The notes under the pieces were generated by a model, which was not told the origin of the DNA, did no database searches, and worked only from the letters and a program-made list of their open reading frames with translations. Below, piece after piece: positions 24,045 to 36,064 of a stretch of DNA of 64,000 nucleotides; position 1 is the stretch's first letter, and each line of letters starts with the position of its first letter. The stretch is taken from assembly GCA_017306415.1 (NCBI GenBank), contig JAFKIL010000006.1, forward strand, positions 62,001 through 126,000, written 5' to 3'. The stretch is from Microbacterium sp. (GTDB lineage: Bacteria > Actinomycetota > Actinomycetes > Actinomycetales > Microbacteriaceae). The position numbers and the translations under genes are program-made.

Positions 24045-26729
24045 ATGGCTGACGAACCGCGACCGTCCGAATCCGAAGGGGCGGGAGCAGAGGGACGTCA
24101 GATCTGGCATTCGATGAGCGTCGAAGCCGTGCTCCGCGTGCTGGGCGCGTCGCCGTTGGGGCTGACGTCGGCGGAGGTGATCAGCCGGCAGCAGCGGTTC
24201 GGCGCCAATTCGCTTCCCCTCGCACCGCCCACCCGCTGGTGGGTCGTGCTGTTGCGGCAGTTCGTGAGCCCGCTGATCGGCATCATGGTCGTCGCCAACC
24301 TGATCACGATCGTCCAGCAGCACTGGGTGGATGCCGGTGCGATCGGCGTCGTGCTGGTACTGACCGTGACCCTGGGGTACTGGCAGGAGCGCAAAGCGGA
24401 ACGGGAGGTCCACGCACTCCGATCGCTCTCTTCCTCCGTCGCCCACGTGCGCCGGGACGGGACGATCCGCGCCATCCCGGCCACCGAGGTGGTGCCGGGA
24501 GACATCGTTGCCGTGGTCGGAGGCGAAAGGGTTCCCGCCGATCTGCGGATCGTGGAGGCGAACCGCCTCCGGGTGGACGAGTCGATGCTGACCGGCGAGT
24601 CCCTTCCGGTGACCAAGACCGCCACGCGCGCGCACCAGGGCGCGCCGGTCGCGGAACGCCACGATATGGCTTACAGCGGTGCTCTGGTCACCAGCGGCCG
24701 GGGCCTCGGGGTTGTCGTGGCCACCGGCCAGGACACCCAACTGGGCGCGATCGAGAAGCTGATGACGACACCACCGCCGCCCACCCCACTGCAGGTGATG
24801 ACGCGGACGCTGGAATGGCGGATCGGAGGTGCCATCCTGGTGTCCGTCCTGTTCCTCTTCGTTGCCGGACTGGTCGGCGGCTTCAGCGTCAGTGACATGT
24901 TCCAGACCGCGGTCGCCCTCACGGTGGCGGCCATCCCGGAATCGATGCCCGTCATCCTCACCATCGCGCTCAGCGTGGGGATCTCGCGGATGGCCCGCCG
25001 CAATGCGATCGTGCGCAGACTCCCCGCGGTGGAGACCCTCGGGTCGACCACCGTGATCGCCTCGGACAAGACCGGGACCCTCACGCAGAACCGATTGACC
25101 GTCGAGCAGGTCTGGACCCGCGGAGGATACTGGGAGCCGGGGATGCCCGCAGGCCCGGAGACCGTGTCCGTTCTCCGGGCCGGAGCCCTCACCAACGACG
25201 CCTCGCGCACGGAGGGAGGCGAGCTCCACGGCGACCCCGTCGATGTAGCGATGAGCAGGGTCGCCCTGGACGCATCCGCCGTCCAGGCGGCCGAGACCGC
25301 CACACCCCCCGAGCGCCACACTCCCTATGAGCCGGCTCTGGGCTACTCCCAGTCCGTCCGTCGGCGCCCCGATGGTGAACGCGTCCTCTACGTCAAGGGC
25401 GCACCGGAGACCCTGCTCGCAGCGAGCACCACTCTGCAGACACCGCACGGAGCCCGGCCGCTCAGAACAGGCGTCGTGAGCGAGGCCAATGGCGTCCTCG
25501 CCCGGAGCGGGCTGCGCGTGGTGGCGACCGCCTCCCGCGCCCTGGAGCCGGACGAGCTCGCCAGCGACCCGCTGCCGCCGCCACAGGGACTGGAGTTCCT
25601 CGGGCTCGAGGGGATGACGGATCCCCCGCGCGAGGGCGCCGCGGACGCCGTCGCCGCATGCGAGGGCGCCGGTATCGCCGTGAAGATGGTCACCGGCGAC
25701 CAGCCGGCCACAGCGGAAGCCATCGCCGCCCGCCTCGGCCTGTCCTCCCAAGGACCGCCGCTGACCGGAACCGAGATCGCCGCGCTCGACGACAACATGC
25801 TCGCCGCGCGGCTCGAAGAGACCAGCGTCGCCGCACGCATGGTCCCGCAGGACAAACTGCGCATCGTCCGGGCGCTGCAGAGTCGCGGCGAGATCGTCGC
25901 GGTCACCGGTGACGGCGTGAACGACGCCCCGGCGCTCAGAGCGGCACAGATCGGCGTGGCGATGGGGCGCTCCGGCACCGACGTCGCTCGCGAAGCGGCG
26001 GGCCTGGTGCTCATCGACGATGACTTCGCCACCATCGTCCACGCGGTCGCGCAGGGGCGGGTCACGTTCGCCGCAATCAGGAACGCGACCTTCTTCCTGC
26101 TCTCCACGGCCGTGGCCGCGGTCCTGGCGCTCTCCATCAACGTCCTCCTCGATCAGCCGCTCTTGTTCCTGCCGGTGCAGATCCTGTTCCTCAACGTCGT
26201 CACCAGCAGCATCCAGGACATCGCCCTCGCGTTCGAACCGCCTCGCGGAGACGAGCTCTCACGACCGCCCCGCTCATCCCAGGAAGGCATCCTCTCGCGA
26301 CGCCTCTGGTACCGCACCTTCATCACCGGCACGTGGATGGGGCTGATCGTGCTGCTCGTCTTCGGCTGGGCCCTCCACGTCGGCGACAACGTCGAGCACG
26401 CCAGGACGCTCGCGCTCGTGCTGTTCGTGATCTTCAACGTGTTCCAGGTGGGAAACGCGCGCGCCGAGACGGTGTCGCTTCTGCGTGTGAATCCGTTCAG
26501 CAACCCGCTGCTGTTCGCGACCGCGTTCGGCTCCGTCCTGGTCGTCGCCGCGTTGCTCGCCTGGCCCGCGGCGACGCTCCTTCTCGGGCTGGCCCCGCTC
26601 ACGCTCGCCGAATGGGGCATGATGAGCGCCCTCGCCCTCAGCATCCTCGCCATCGTCGAGGTCGACAAGCTCATCTGGGCGGGCCTCGATCGTCGGAACA
26701 CGCACGCTCGAGAACACCGCGAGCGCTAG
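24045..26729 (+). CDS. Cation-transporting P-type ATPase (P2 type, Ca2+/CtpF-like)
   Basis: This 894-residue ion pump has an N-terminal cation ATPase domain, the actuator TGES motif (LTGESLPV), the phosphorylation site DKTGTLTQ (near residue 344), the hinge GDGVNDAPALRAAQIG and about ten membrane helices. The helix 4 ion-binding motif reads PESMP where Ca2+ pumps have PEGLP, so ion specificity may differ from SERCA- or CtpF-type transport. The helix after the hinge reads STAVAAVLALSINVL. The last four bases overlap the convergent DUF2202 gene. Export of Ca2+ or Mn2+ is the likeliest role. Confidence 0.88.
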   Translation: MADEPRPSESEGAGAEGRQIWHSMSVEAVLRVLGASPLGLTSAEVISRQQRFGANSLPLAPPTRWWVVLLRQFVSPLIGIMVVANLITIVQQHWVDAGAIGVVLVLTVTLGYWQERKAEREVHALRSLSSSVAHVRRDGTIRAIPATEVVPGDIVAVVGGERVPADLRIVEANRLRVDESMLTGESLPVTKTATRAHQGAPVAERHDMAYSGALVTSGRGLGVVVATGQDTQLGAIEKLMTTPPPPTPLQVMTRTLEWRIGGAILVSVLFLFVAGLVGGFSVSDMFQTAVALTVAAIPESMPVILTIALSVGISRMARRNAIVRRLPAVETLGSTTVIASDKTGTLTQNRLTVEQVWTRGGYWEPGMPAGPETVSVLRAGALTNDASRTEGGELHGDPVDVAMSRVALDASAVQAAETATPPERHTPYEPALGYSQSVRRRPDGERVLYVKGAPETLLAASTTLQTPHGARPLRTGVVSEANGVLARSGLRVVATASRALEPDELASDPLPPPQGLEFLGLEGMTDPPREGAADAVAACEGAGIAVKMVTGDQPATAEAIAARLGLSSQGPPLTGTEIAALDDNMLAARLEETSVAARMVPQDKLRIVRALQSRGEIVAVTGDGVNDAPALRAAQIGVAMGRSGTDVAREAAGLVLIDDDFATIVHAVAQGRVTFAAIRNATFFLLSTAVAAVLALSINVLLDQPLLFLPVQILFLNVVTSSIQDIALAFEPPRGDELSRPPRSSQEGILSRRLWYRTFITGTWMGLIVLLVFGWALHVGDNVEHARTLALVLFVIFNVFQVGNARAETVSLLRVNPFSNPLLFATAFGSVLVVAALLAWPAATLLLGLAPLTLAEWGMMSALALSILAIVEVDKLIWAGLDRRNTHAREHRER

Positions 26730-27301
26730 TCCAGGTGCGCCTCGAACGCCTGGAGATGACTCTGCGAACCGGCGAGCAGCCGCTGCAGGACCGTCGTCGT
26801 GACGGCATCCGTGGTCGTCTTCAGATCCGCGCTCAGGTCGGCGATGTCCTTCTGCTCGATGGCGACCCCGGCCTTGTAGGCCTCGGTCACGCTCGCGCTC
26901 CCCTGCCGCACGAGCTGGTCGTACAGGCGCTGGATGTCCGGATCCGAGAACACGCCGGCGGTCGACGACCGCGGGTCCGCGATGCCCTTCGACGTCAGCA
27001 CGGGCACCAGCAGCTGCTGGTGCGTCACCTCGCTCGCCATGATGTTGTCGAAGATCCTCTCGCCCCATATCTGCGCGAACCGCTGATACACATCGTGCGC
27101 GAGCTTCTCCTCCTCGATCAGATACTGCAGCCGTGCCGCCTCGTCCATCGGCGCAGGAGCAGCAGACACGGGCGCGGATGCGGAGGGGCTCGCGCCCGGA
27201 GATGCCCCAGCGCCACCCTGCCCACCACCGCTGCACCCCGTCACCATCGTGATCAGGACGATGCCGAGCATCGCGGCGAATGTCGTGGTCGCTGTCCGCA
27301 T
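26726..27301 (-). CDS. DUF2202 ferritin-like lipoprotein
   Basis: This 191-residue protein has a lipoprotein signal (lipobox VTGC, Cys near residue 23), a low-complexity Gly/Ala/Ser/Pro linker and then a DUF2202 domain beginning LQYLIEEEKLAHDVY. The Glu/His pairs (EEEKLAHD, ASEVTHQQ) are those expected of a ferritin-like diiron four-helix bundle. It is anchored outside the membrane. It ends face to face with the P-type ATPase gene, with four bases shared, and the two stops lie in the overlap. A role in metal storage or redox at the surface is inferred from the fold only. Confidence 0.85.
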   Translation of the reverse strand: MRTATTTFAAMLGIVLITMVTGCSGGGQGGAGASPGASPSASAPVSAAPAPMDEAARLQYLIEEEKLAHDVYQRFAQIWGERIFDNIMASEVTHQQLLVPVLTSKGIADPRSSTAGVFSDPDIQRLYDQLVRQGSASVTEAYKAGVAIEQKDIADLSADLKTTTDAVTTTVLQRLLAGSQSHLQAFEAHLD

Positions 27302-27402
27302 GGGAGCCTCCCGAGGTGATCGTGCTGCTCGGAGGCTACGTCGGGCGATCCTTCAGCGGGCGGGCCGAACGTCCCGCCGAGAATCGGGGCGCGACTCCAC
27401 CG

Positions 27403-29735
<2,333 letters not shown>

Positions 29736-29816
29736 TCCTGGGGGACCAGCGGGTCGGTTCCGCTGACCCTCCCGCACCGCCTGCCGAACACCAGGACCGC
29801 CGGTCCGCGGACGCCG

Positions 29817-29850
29817 CTGTGCGCCTCCGCGGGTCGGCGGAGGCGCACAG
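29817..29850. terminator. Bidirectional terminator
   Basis: CTGTGCGCCTCCGC (29817-29830) and GCGGAGGCGCACAG (29837-29850) form a perfect 14-bp stem with a six-base GGGTCG loop. It lies between the stops of the convergent cstR-like gene and the lipoprotein gene at 29855. Confidence 0.85.
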
Positions 29851-29854
29851 ACCG

Positions 29855-30376
29855 TCAGTCGTGCGCGGACACGACTCCTTCGATCGCCGCGATCACAGCT
29901 TCGGCGTCTGCGGGCGACGCGAACGAGTCCGAGACCACCGTGATCCATCGCCCGTGATCGAAGATCTCCGCGTCACCGGTGGACGGATCGAAGTAGGCGG
30001 TATCGCCGAGCGCCTTCTCGGAGATCAGCCCATTGCTGCGGAAGTAGTCCTGCAGCGCAGACGCCGACGTCTCGTCGGGATGGGCGACACCGATCAGCAG
30101 GTGCGTGTCGCCCTTTGTCAGCACGCAGCCCGTCCCCCCGGCCCGCACCGCGGCCTCGGAGGGGGTCCCCGGGCCAGGCGAGAGCGTCGGATCGACGCTC
30201 CAGCCGGGCAGCGCATCGTGCAGCTCGACGCACGCAATGGCTGACTCCCCGGTGGAGGCGACGTCCGGTACGGGCACACGCGTCGGAGCAGACGTCGCTC
30301 CGGCGGCGCAGCCGCTCATCATGGCGCCGGCGATGACCAGGATGACGGTGGTCGCGGCGATGCGGGGCATGTTCAT
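29855..30376 (-). CDS. Hypothetical lipoprotein
   Basis: This 173-residue protein has a short signal (MNMPRIAATTVILVIAGAMM) and lipobox SGC (Cys near 23), then a small mixed alpha/beta domain with two cysteines (ACVELHD, GCVLTKG). ATG 30376 has an AGGAAGGAAAG site and begins two bases after the stop of the secreted lectin-like gene, so both are co-transcribed. The frame continues upstream only by reading through that gene. I do not recognise the family. The end GVVSAHD reaches the terminator. Confidence 0.75.
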   Translation of the reverse strand: MNMPRIAATTVILVIAGAMMSGCAAGATSAPTRVPVPDVASTGESAIACVELHDALPGWSVDPTLSPGPGTPSEAAVRAGGTGCVLTKGDTHLLIGVAHPDETSASALQDYFRSNGLISEKALGDTAYFDPSTGDAEIFDHGRWITVVSDSFASPADAEAVIAAIEGVVSAHD

Positions 30377-30378
30377 GT

Positions 30379-31470
30379 TCACTTTCCTTCCTGTTCGATC
30401 CACCACTGCGCATCGTCGGTCGCGTCGCAGGGTGCTGTCGTCACTTGAGAACCCGCCCCACCCGGTGCCGTGAGGCACGAGCCGCCGAGCGGGGTGGATC
30501 CGGACCAGGTCGTGTCGGTCTGGATCAGCATGACCGCGTTGGACACCTGCCCTGCACCCCAGTCGACGTAGGAGAACTGTCCGCCGGCGGGAGGCTCATC
30601 GGAGGCGCTCGCGAACACGGCGTAGCCGTTCACGTCGGCGATCGCGGTGCTCAACAGCATCGCCGGCTGCCAGAACCCGAACGTCGCGATGTCGTACGCG
30701 AACGCGTTCCCCCCGCTGCTCCCCTGCAGGTACCAGTTCTGCGAGGACGTGCCGGTCGGCTGCTGCACGAGCACGGGGCCGCCGCCGGACCCGCCCGGGT
30801 CGAGCGCGAGTCCCGTGGCGAGATTCGTGTACTGGGTCGTCATGTTGCAGTAGAAGCAAGACGGGTCGACCGGGCTCACCCCCACGTCGCCGGCCGCGGT
30901 CTTCGTCAACGGCGGCGCATCGGCGTACCAGGAGGGCACGGCGTCGCACCACCACGTGAGCGTCGCCGGGTGGTCGTTGACGATGCTCCAGTTATGGAAC
31001 TGGTCGGTGACGTTCTGGTAGAGGTGTCCGTCGCCCGTCGACGGGATCGAGGTGAAGAAGCTCGCCCCGTCCGATGAGACATCCGGACCGGTCGCTGCCG
31101 CAACGGAGGGGTTGGGCGACGTCGGGACCTGCGCGCTCGGCTGCCCCGGACGCACGTACCAGCCATCCGGGCATCCGCCGTAGATCGACTGGAACTTGCC
31201 CTTCGAGACCGTGCGTCCCGCCGTGTACGCGAAGGATGTCGTGCCCGTGGGCGCGGGCGGCGTCACCGACACGGCTCCGGGGTCGTACAGGGAGGCGGAC
31301 GACGTCGGCGTCGGCGACGGCGTCTCCTGGGCGAGCGCGGCGGCGGATGTTCCCGTCACGCACGCGGTGATCAGAGCCAGTGTCGCGATCACTCGCGCCG
31401 CTGACCGGGTCGTGGGACGACGTCGTCGCCCCGATGGGGTGTTGGTGTCTCCGCTCGCGTGTCCGAACAC
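30379..31470 (-). CDS. Secreted protein with ricin-like (QxW) beta-trefoil segments
   Basis: The 363-residue protein has an export signal (RSAARVIATLALITACVTG, cleavage near ALA-QE), a Thr/Ser/Pro linker, and a body with two lectin-like pieces. One is NLATGLALDPGG...GGPVLVQQPTG with QNWYL; the other, at the end, is SCLTAPG...APCDATDDAQWW. Both match the ricin B repeat plan, so carbohydrate binding outside the cell is plausible. I start at GTG 31470, which has a GGAGG site five bases ahead; TTG or GTG codons further upstream are weaker. It is followed at once by the lipoprotein gene, and an AfsR-like regulator gene lies upstream. Confidence 0.7.
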   Translation of the reverse strand: MFGHASGDTNTPSGRRRRPTTRSAARVIATLALITACVTGTSAAALAQETPSPTPTSSASLYDPGAVSVTPPAPTGTTSFAYTAGRTVSKGKFQSIYGGCPDGWYVRPGQPSAQVPTSPNPSVAAATGPDVSSDGASFFTSIPSTGDGHLYQNVTDQFHNWSIVNDHPATLTWWCDAVPSWYADAPPLTKTAAGDVGVSPVDPSCFYCNMTTQYTNLATGLALDPGGSGGGPVLVQQPTGTSSQNWYLQGSSGGNAFAYDIATFGFWQPAMLLSTAIADVNGYAVFASASDEPPAGGQFSYVDWGAGQVSNAVMLIQTDTTWSGSTPLGGSCLTAPGGAGSQVTTAPCDATDDAQWWIEQEGK

Positions 31471-31604
31471 GGTCGCCTCCGTCACTCTCTCGTCGACGCC
31501 GCGGATCGACGCCTGCGACGAAGATCGCAGGGGCCAATCCAAAGCTGCTCCAACGAAGACGACGGAGACGCTCGCGCCGCTCGACCACAGGATGCGGCGT
31601 CCGG

Positions 31605-34427
31605 CTACGCGCTCCGGTGCTCCTCGCCCGCACGCCAGGCTCGACGGAACTCCTCGCGCGCAAGGGCCTCCTCGGTGCGTCGGAGCAGCTCCCGCGTCGC
31701 GGGCTGCCTGGGCCAGACCGTCCCGTCCTGGAACGCCGCCGAACTCGACGCGCCGTAGAGCCTCGCCGCCGCCGCGTACTCCCCCGCCATCGCGGCGAAG
31801 TCGGCGCGATTCTCATCGAAGCCGCTGAAAGCCCGCCCGCCGATCCGCGCGTGGAGCTCGCGGCCCCGGCCCACCCACAACTCGCCGAGCGCAGGATCGG
31901 TCGTGAGCAGCGCGTACAGGCTGAAGAACGACGCACAGATGGCGAGCGCGAAGGTGTTGTCCTGGACCGACGCGCGCTCGTACACCGCGAGCACCTCGGT
32001 GGGGTTCGGCCGCGGCGCGGTCGCCGCCGACAGCGCGTCCGCGACGACGACGAGGTCGACATCACCCAGCGCGGCGGCGGCGGCGCGCACGTCGCGAGTG
32101 ATGGTCGCGACCAGGTCGGACTCGGAGCCGGTGAGCAGCGCGTAGGCGAGGCCGGCGAGCGCCCACGCAAGCTCCGCGGACCGAGGCGATCCTGCGGGAA
32201 GGGCCGATCCGGCGCGGGCGCGCTCGATGTGGGGAAGCGCCAGGTCGCTGCGACCCTGCAGGACATACCGGACGGCGAGAGCGCAGTGCACGCCCGCCGT
32301 GTCGACCGCGTCGACGCCCCGCACACCTTCCGCGAGCTCCAGCCAGCTGAGCCCTTCGACGAGACGGCGGCGCAGGTACCAGTACCCGCCCAGCCCGGTG
32401 ACGAGCGCTGCCCCCTCGGGCGCAGGCTCCTCGACGAGCATCCGATGCAGTGCGCTGCGAACGGCGTCGAAGTCGTCGTCGACGGCGTCGTGCCAGCCCG
32501 CGGGGTCGGCGCCGAAGATGCGGGGCCGCGCGGCGACGAGCGCGCCCACCCACTCGTCGCGGGCGTGCTCTGCCGCCGTTGTCTCGCCCGCCACGTTCAG
32601 CGCCCGCCGCGCATGCGAGCGGACGGTCGCCAGTTGGCGGAACCGCATCCGACCCTGCGACCTCGACGCGGGGACGGGCAAGAGGAGGGAGCGGTGGGTG
32701 AGGAGCGCGAGCAGGTCGGGCACCGCGGCGGCGGGCACACCGGGAACGGCGCCGTCGAGGGGAGCCGCGAGGGCCGCTGCCGCGTCGGCGCTGAACGGCC
32801 CCGGGAGGACCGCGAGCCGACGATGCAGTATTCGCTCATCGTCGGTCAGAGTGCGATAGCTCCACTCCACCGCGTCGGCGAGGCTGTCGTAGTGAGCCGC
32901 GCGCGTGCTCCCCAGCCGCCTCAGCCCGCTCGGATCGGTCGCCGCCTGTGCGACGACGGCCTCCAGGCCATCGGTGCGCACGCGGGCGGCGGCGAGCTCG
33001 ATGGCCAACGGGAGGCCGTCGACGGCGGCGCAGAGCCGCACCGCCTGGGCGCGGACGTGATCATCGATCTCGAGGTCGGGCACGGCTTCGGAGAGACGCG
33101 CGAGGAGGAGTTCGACCGCGGGAGACGGCTCCTCGGTGGATGCGGCCGCCAGCGGAAGAGGGCCGAGCGTCCAGATCACCTCGCCGGGAAAGGAGACGGC
33201 CTCACGGCTGGTGAGCAGTACGGTGCAGCGGGCATCGTCGTCGGCGAGCTGCTCGACGAACTCGGCCGCACCGGAGATCACGTGCTCGCAGTTGTCGAGC
33301 ACGAGGAGCATCCGTCGTCGGCGAAGGTGGTCGACGGTGGAGTCGACGGCGGAGCCGACGACGGCCGGCGCGAGCCGCAGCGTGGACGCGACGACCTCCG
33401 CGACCATGGATTCGTCTTCGATCGTGGCGAGGTCGACGAACACCACCCCGTCGGGGAAGTCGCCCGCCACGGTGTAGGCGACCTCTACCGCCAGACGGGT
33501 CTTGCCGCAGCCCCCCATCCCGGTGAGGGTGACGAGTCGGTGACCGGCCACGAGTCGCGCGATGCGCTCCAGCTCGCCGGCCCGTCCGACGAGGGATGTC
33601 GTCCTGTGCGGCAGCCGCATGAGCGGCCGGATCGCGTCCGCCGAGGCGGCGATGACGGTCTGCCTCGTCACGAGGGTCGGGTCGCGGTCGAGGATGCGGT
33701 GGTGCAGGTCGTCCACCTCGACGCCGGGTTCGAGCCCGAGTTCGTCGTCGAGCAGGCGGCGGAGCCGCTGGTACGCCTCGAGCGCCTGATCGGTGCGGCC
33801 GGCGCGGTGCAGCGCCAGCATCCGCTGCGTCCAGAAGCGCTCGTGCAGAGGCGCCCGAGCGATCAGGCGCTCCAGGTCGGCGAGCGCCCGCTCGTTCTGA
33901 TCGAGGTCGAGGAGGGCGTCCACCCTGGTCGCGGCGATCTCCGTGTGCATCTCCCGCAGGCGGGCGACCGCGGCGCTCGCCCACACTTCGTCCGAGGCCG
34001 GCGCGAACGGGTCTCCGCTCCACAGGGCGAGGGCGTCGTCGCACTGCTGCAGCACGCGCCCGGGATCCGCGGTCGCGGTGAGCTCGCGGATCTCCCCCGC
34101 ATCCCGCTCGAAGCGGAGCGAGTCCACGTCCTCGATCCGCGCGAGAAGCCGGTAGCCGTCGACATCCGTGATCAGGACCCGTGCCGGCTGTCGTGCGGCG
34201 CGGCGCGGTTCGAGCGTCTGCCTCAGGCGCCAGACGTGCGATTCGAGCGTGGACGTGTGATCCGCGAGGTCGTCACCCCACACCGCCTCCACGAGCTCGG
34301 ATGCGGTGACCCGCTGATTCACGCTCACGAGCAGGCGGGCGAGGATGAACTGCGGGCGCCGACCGCGCAGCGGCTGCTCGACGCCGTCGACCTCGACGCT
34401 CAGCAGTCCGAGGTCGCGCACCCGCAT
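31605..34427 (-). CDS. AfsR/SARP family transcriptional regulator with NB-ARC ATPase
   Basis: This 940-residue regulator has an N-terminal OmpR-like winged helix (residues 5-95, with TLESHVWRLRQTLEP as recognition helix) and a BTAD domain (100-250, ending LDDELGLEPGVEV). A STAND/NB-ARC ATPase follows with P-loop GMGGCGKT (303-310) and a Walker B-like LLVLDNCEHV near 375. A long helical tetratricopeptide-like C-terminus completes it. Family members switch secondary metabolism or morphological genes after ATP-dependent oligomerisation. The target is not visible; the adjacent secreted protein and lipoprotein operon on the same strand is the closest candidate. Confidence 0.88.
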   Translation of the reverse strand: MRVRDLGLLSVEVDGVEQPLRGRRPQFILARLLVSVNQRVTASELVEAVWGDDLADHTSTLESHVWRLRQTLEPRRAARQPARVLITDVDGYRLLARIEDVDSLRFERDAGEIRELTATADPGRVLQQCDDALALWSGDPFAPASDEVWASAAVARLREMHTEIAATRVDALLDLDQNERALADLERLIARAPLHERFWTQRMLALHRAGRTDQALEAYQRLRRLLDDELGLEPGVEVDDLHHRILDRDPTLVTRQTVIAASADAIRPLMRLPHRTTSLVGRAGELERIARLVAGHRLVTLTGMGGCGKTRLAVEVAYTVAGDFPDGVVFVDLATIEDESMVAEVVASTLRLAPAVVGSAVDSTVDHLRRRRMLLVLDNCEHVISGAAEFVEQLADDDARCTVLLTSREAVSFPGEVIWTLGPLPLAAASTEEPSPAVELLLARLSEAVPDLEIDDHVRAQAVRLCAAVDGLPLAIELAAARVRTDGLEAVVAQAATDPSGLRRLGSTRAAHYDSLADAVEWSYRTLTDDERILHRRLAVLPGPFSADAAAALAAPLDGAVPGVPAAAVPDLLALLTHRSLLLPVPASRSQGRMRFRQLATVRSHARRALNVAGETTAAEHARDEWVGALVAARPRIFGADPAGWHDAVDDDFDAVRSALHRMLVEEPAPEGAALVTGLGGYWYLRRRLVEGLSWLELAEGVRGVDAVDTAGVHCALAVRYVLQGRSDLALPHIERARAGSALPAGSPRSAELAWALAGLAYALLTGSESDLVATITRDVRAAAAALGDVDLVVVADALSAATAPRPNPTEVLAVYERASVQDNTFALAICASFFSLYALLTTDPALGELWVGRGRELHARIGGRAFSGFDENRADFAAMAGEYAAAARLYGASSSAAFQDGTVWPRQPATRELLRRTEEALAREEFRRAWRAGEEHRSA

Positions 34428-34463
34428 GGCACCAGTAGAGCACAGCGCACCGCGTCGCCGCTC

Positions 34464-35075
34464 TCACGGTGCGAAGGCGCGATGGAGCGCTCGCTCCTGG
34501 TCGGCGGTGAGAACTCGCGTCGTGCATGCCGCCGAGCCGAGCGGGGACGATCGCGCATCTCGTGAGCGCCCGGTCCCGACCGCCCGGATCGCGGATGCCA
34601 CGGCCTCACCGCAGATCACCGCGACGGCCGATCCGCCCGGCTGCAGCCGACGCCGCAGTTCGATGAGCGTCTCGCGATCGACGCCCACGGCCTCCATCGA
34701 TTCGTCGAGCGCTCGCTGCCGCGATTCCACCCGGTTCGACAGTTCAGGGCCGGATACGACGATCCCGAACAGCATGCCCCAGAAGGCGGTGCCGAGGTTC
34801 CCGGTGCGCGGGACGCCCCGGAGCTCGCGTACCTGCGCCGACGCCCGTCCGCGGATCCAGGTGACGACCGCGCCGTCCGTGACGCTCAGGTCGCCGAGCG
34901 TCCCGTCCGCGAGCAGGGTCTCCAGTCGCAGCGCGCCTGCGGTGTGCGGGTACGCCCAGACCACGACGGCGGTCCCGCCCCCGCCCTCCGCCGGCGGAGG
35001 ACGATGGACGGGGTCATGGCTGGCTTCGTGGATCACACGTCCACTCTCGGTGGCCGGGCTCCAACAGTGCTCCAA
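34464..35075 (-). CDS. DUF1269-like protein
   Basis: This 203-residue protein has the GTAVVVWAYPHTAGALRLETLL opening and the GTAFWGMLFGIVVSGPEL glycine-rich hydrophobic segment seen in DUF1269 proteins. A helical region and an unusual Ser/Arg-rich C-terminus follow. The frame begins at TTG 35075. GTG 35036 (VIHEAS) is equally likely because neither has a convincing ribosome site and the conserved part begins after it. It ends 37 bases before the AfsR-like gene and starts just after the alpha/beta hydrolase on the same strand. Function unknown. Confidence 0.65.
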   Translation of the reverse strand: MEHCWSPATESGRVIHEASHDPVHRPPPAEGGGGTAVVVWAYPHTAGALRLETLLADGTLGDLSVTDGAVVTWIRGRASAQVRELRGVPRTGNLGTAFWGMLFGIVVSGPELSNRVESRQRALDESMEAVGVDRETLIELRRRLQPGGSAVAVICGEAVASAIRAVGTGRSRDARSSPLGSAACTTRVLTADQERALHRAFAP

Positions 35076-35084
35076 CGTCGGTCG

Positions 35085-35900
35085 CTACCGGTCCTGCGGA
35101 CTGCCGGCCGCGATCTCGCGGAGGAACACCCCCAGCGCGGCGCGCGCGGATGCGTCCGCAGGGGTCGTCCAGTGATCGGCTCCCGGCACCGTGACGAGCT
35201 GCGCGCTCGGCAGGGATCGCATCGCATGGAGGGCGTGGCGGTACGGCACGTTGCGGTCCTTGGTGCCATGGACGATGAGCACAGGCGCGGAGACGTCGGA
35301 GAGGGCATCGGCGTCCAATCGTCGCGCCTGGCGGGCGTCGTTGGCGAGACCGTCGCGACGATCCGTGACCGGGAACACCGTCTCGGCGATCGCGAGCGCG
35401 GCCTCGGCCGTCGCCTCGTCGGCTGCGGCGCGGCCGATGAGCAGCCGGGGAGAGCGACGCAGCCTCCGCAGCAGCGCATCCCCCGTCGATCTGCGCGCCA
35501 GCGGTCCGTGCAGGAGAGGCCACGCGGGGATCCTCATCGGCGCCGTGACCGCCGACCACAGCACGAGGCCGCTCACTCGGTCCGGATGCCGCGCCGCGAC
35601 CGCCACCGCGGTCATCCCGCCGCCCGAGACCCCGAGCACGACGGCCGCATCCAGCCCCAGTGCGTCCAGCAACTCGACCATGGCATCGGCCTGCTCACCC
35701 GGCGTCCGGCCCGTCGACAGCGGCGTACCGAGATACCCCGGACGGGACGGGGCGATGACGTGGGCGTCGACTCCGAGCACCCGTGCCGCTGCGATCCCCT
35801 GGTCGGAGCCGCCGGGCGTGCCGTGCAGGACGAGCAGCGGCATCCCGTTCCCGGTCTCCCGGTACTCCACGGGCCCGGCCGCGGTGTTGATCGACGGCAC
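35085..35900 (-). CDS. Alpha/beta hydrolase
   Basis: This 271-residue alpha/beta hydrolase has LLVLHGTPGGSD at the oxyanion strand, the nucleophile elbow GVSGGG, LIVHGTKDRNVPY with the acid, and PGADHWTT with the catalytic histidine. The elbow GVSGGG with a VEYRETGNG opening is the plan of general esterase/epoxide hydrolase-like proteins. It is the first of the run of minus-strand genes here. No substrate can be assigned. Confidence 0.82.
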   Translation of the reverse strand: MPSINTAAGPVEYRETGNGMPLLVLHGTPGGSDQGIAAARVLGVDAHVIAPSRPGYLGTPLSTGRTPGEQADAMVELLDALGLDAAVVLGVSGGGMTAVAVAARHPDRVSGLVLWSAVTAPMRIPAWPLLHGPLARRSTGDALLRRLRRSPRLLIGRAAADEATAEAALAIAETVFPVTDRRDGLANDARQARRLDADALSDVSAPVLIVHGTKDRNVPYRHALHAMRSLPSAQLVTVPGADHWTTPADASARAALGVFLREIAAGSPQDR

Positions 35901-36064
35901 AGCGGCTCCTTCCCGGGTGTGACTCCGTGCGGCGTCGGCGGGCGACTCGTCGCGGGTGAAGGCTCGCTAGGAGTGTAGCGATCCGCGGCCCTCGCGAGGG
36001 GGCGCGCACCCGCCTCGGGTTTTACCTGCCGGAAACGCGGGCGTGACGCGAGTGATCCTCTCCC

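Noticed and set aside
31380-34565. A 1061-codon open frame on the plus strand
   Set aside because: It is antisense to the AfsR-like gene, has arginine- and glutamate-rich low-complexity composition and no motifs; high GC keeps stops rare in this frame.
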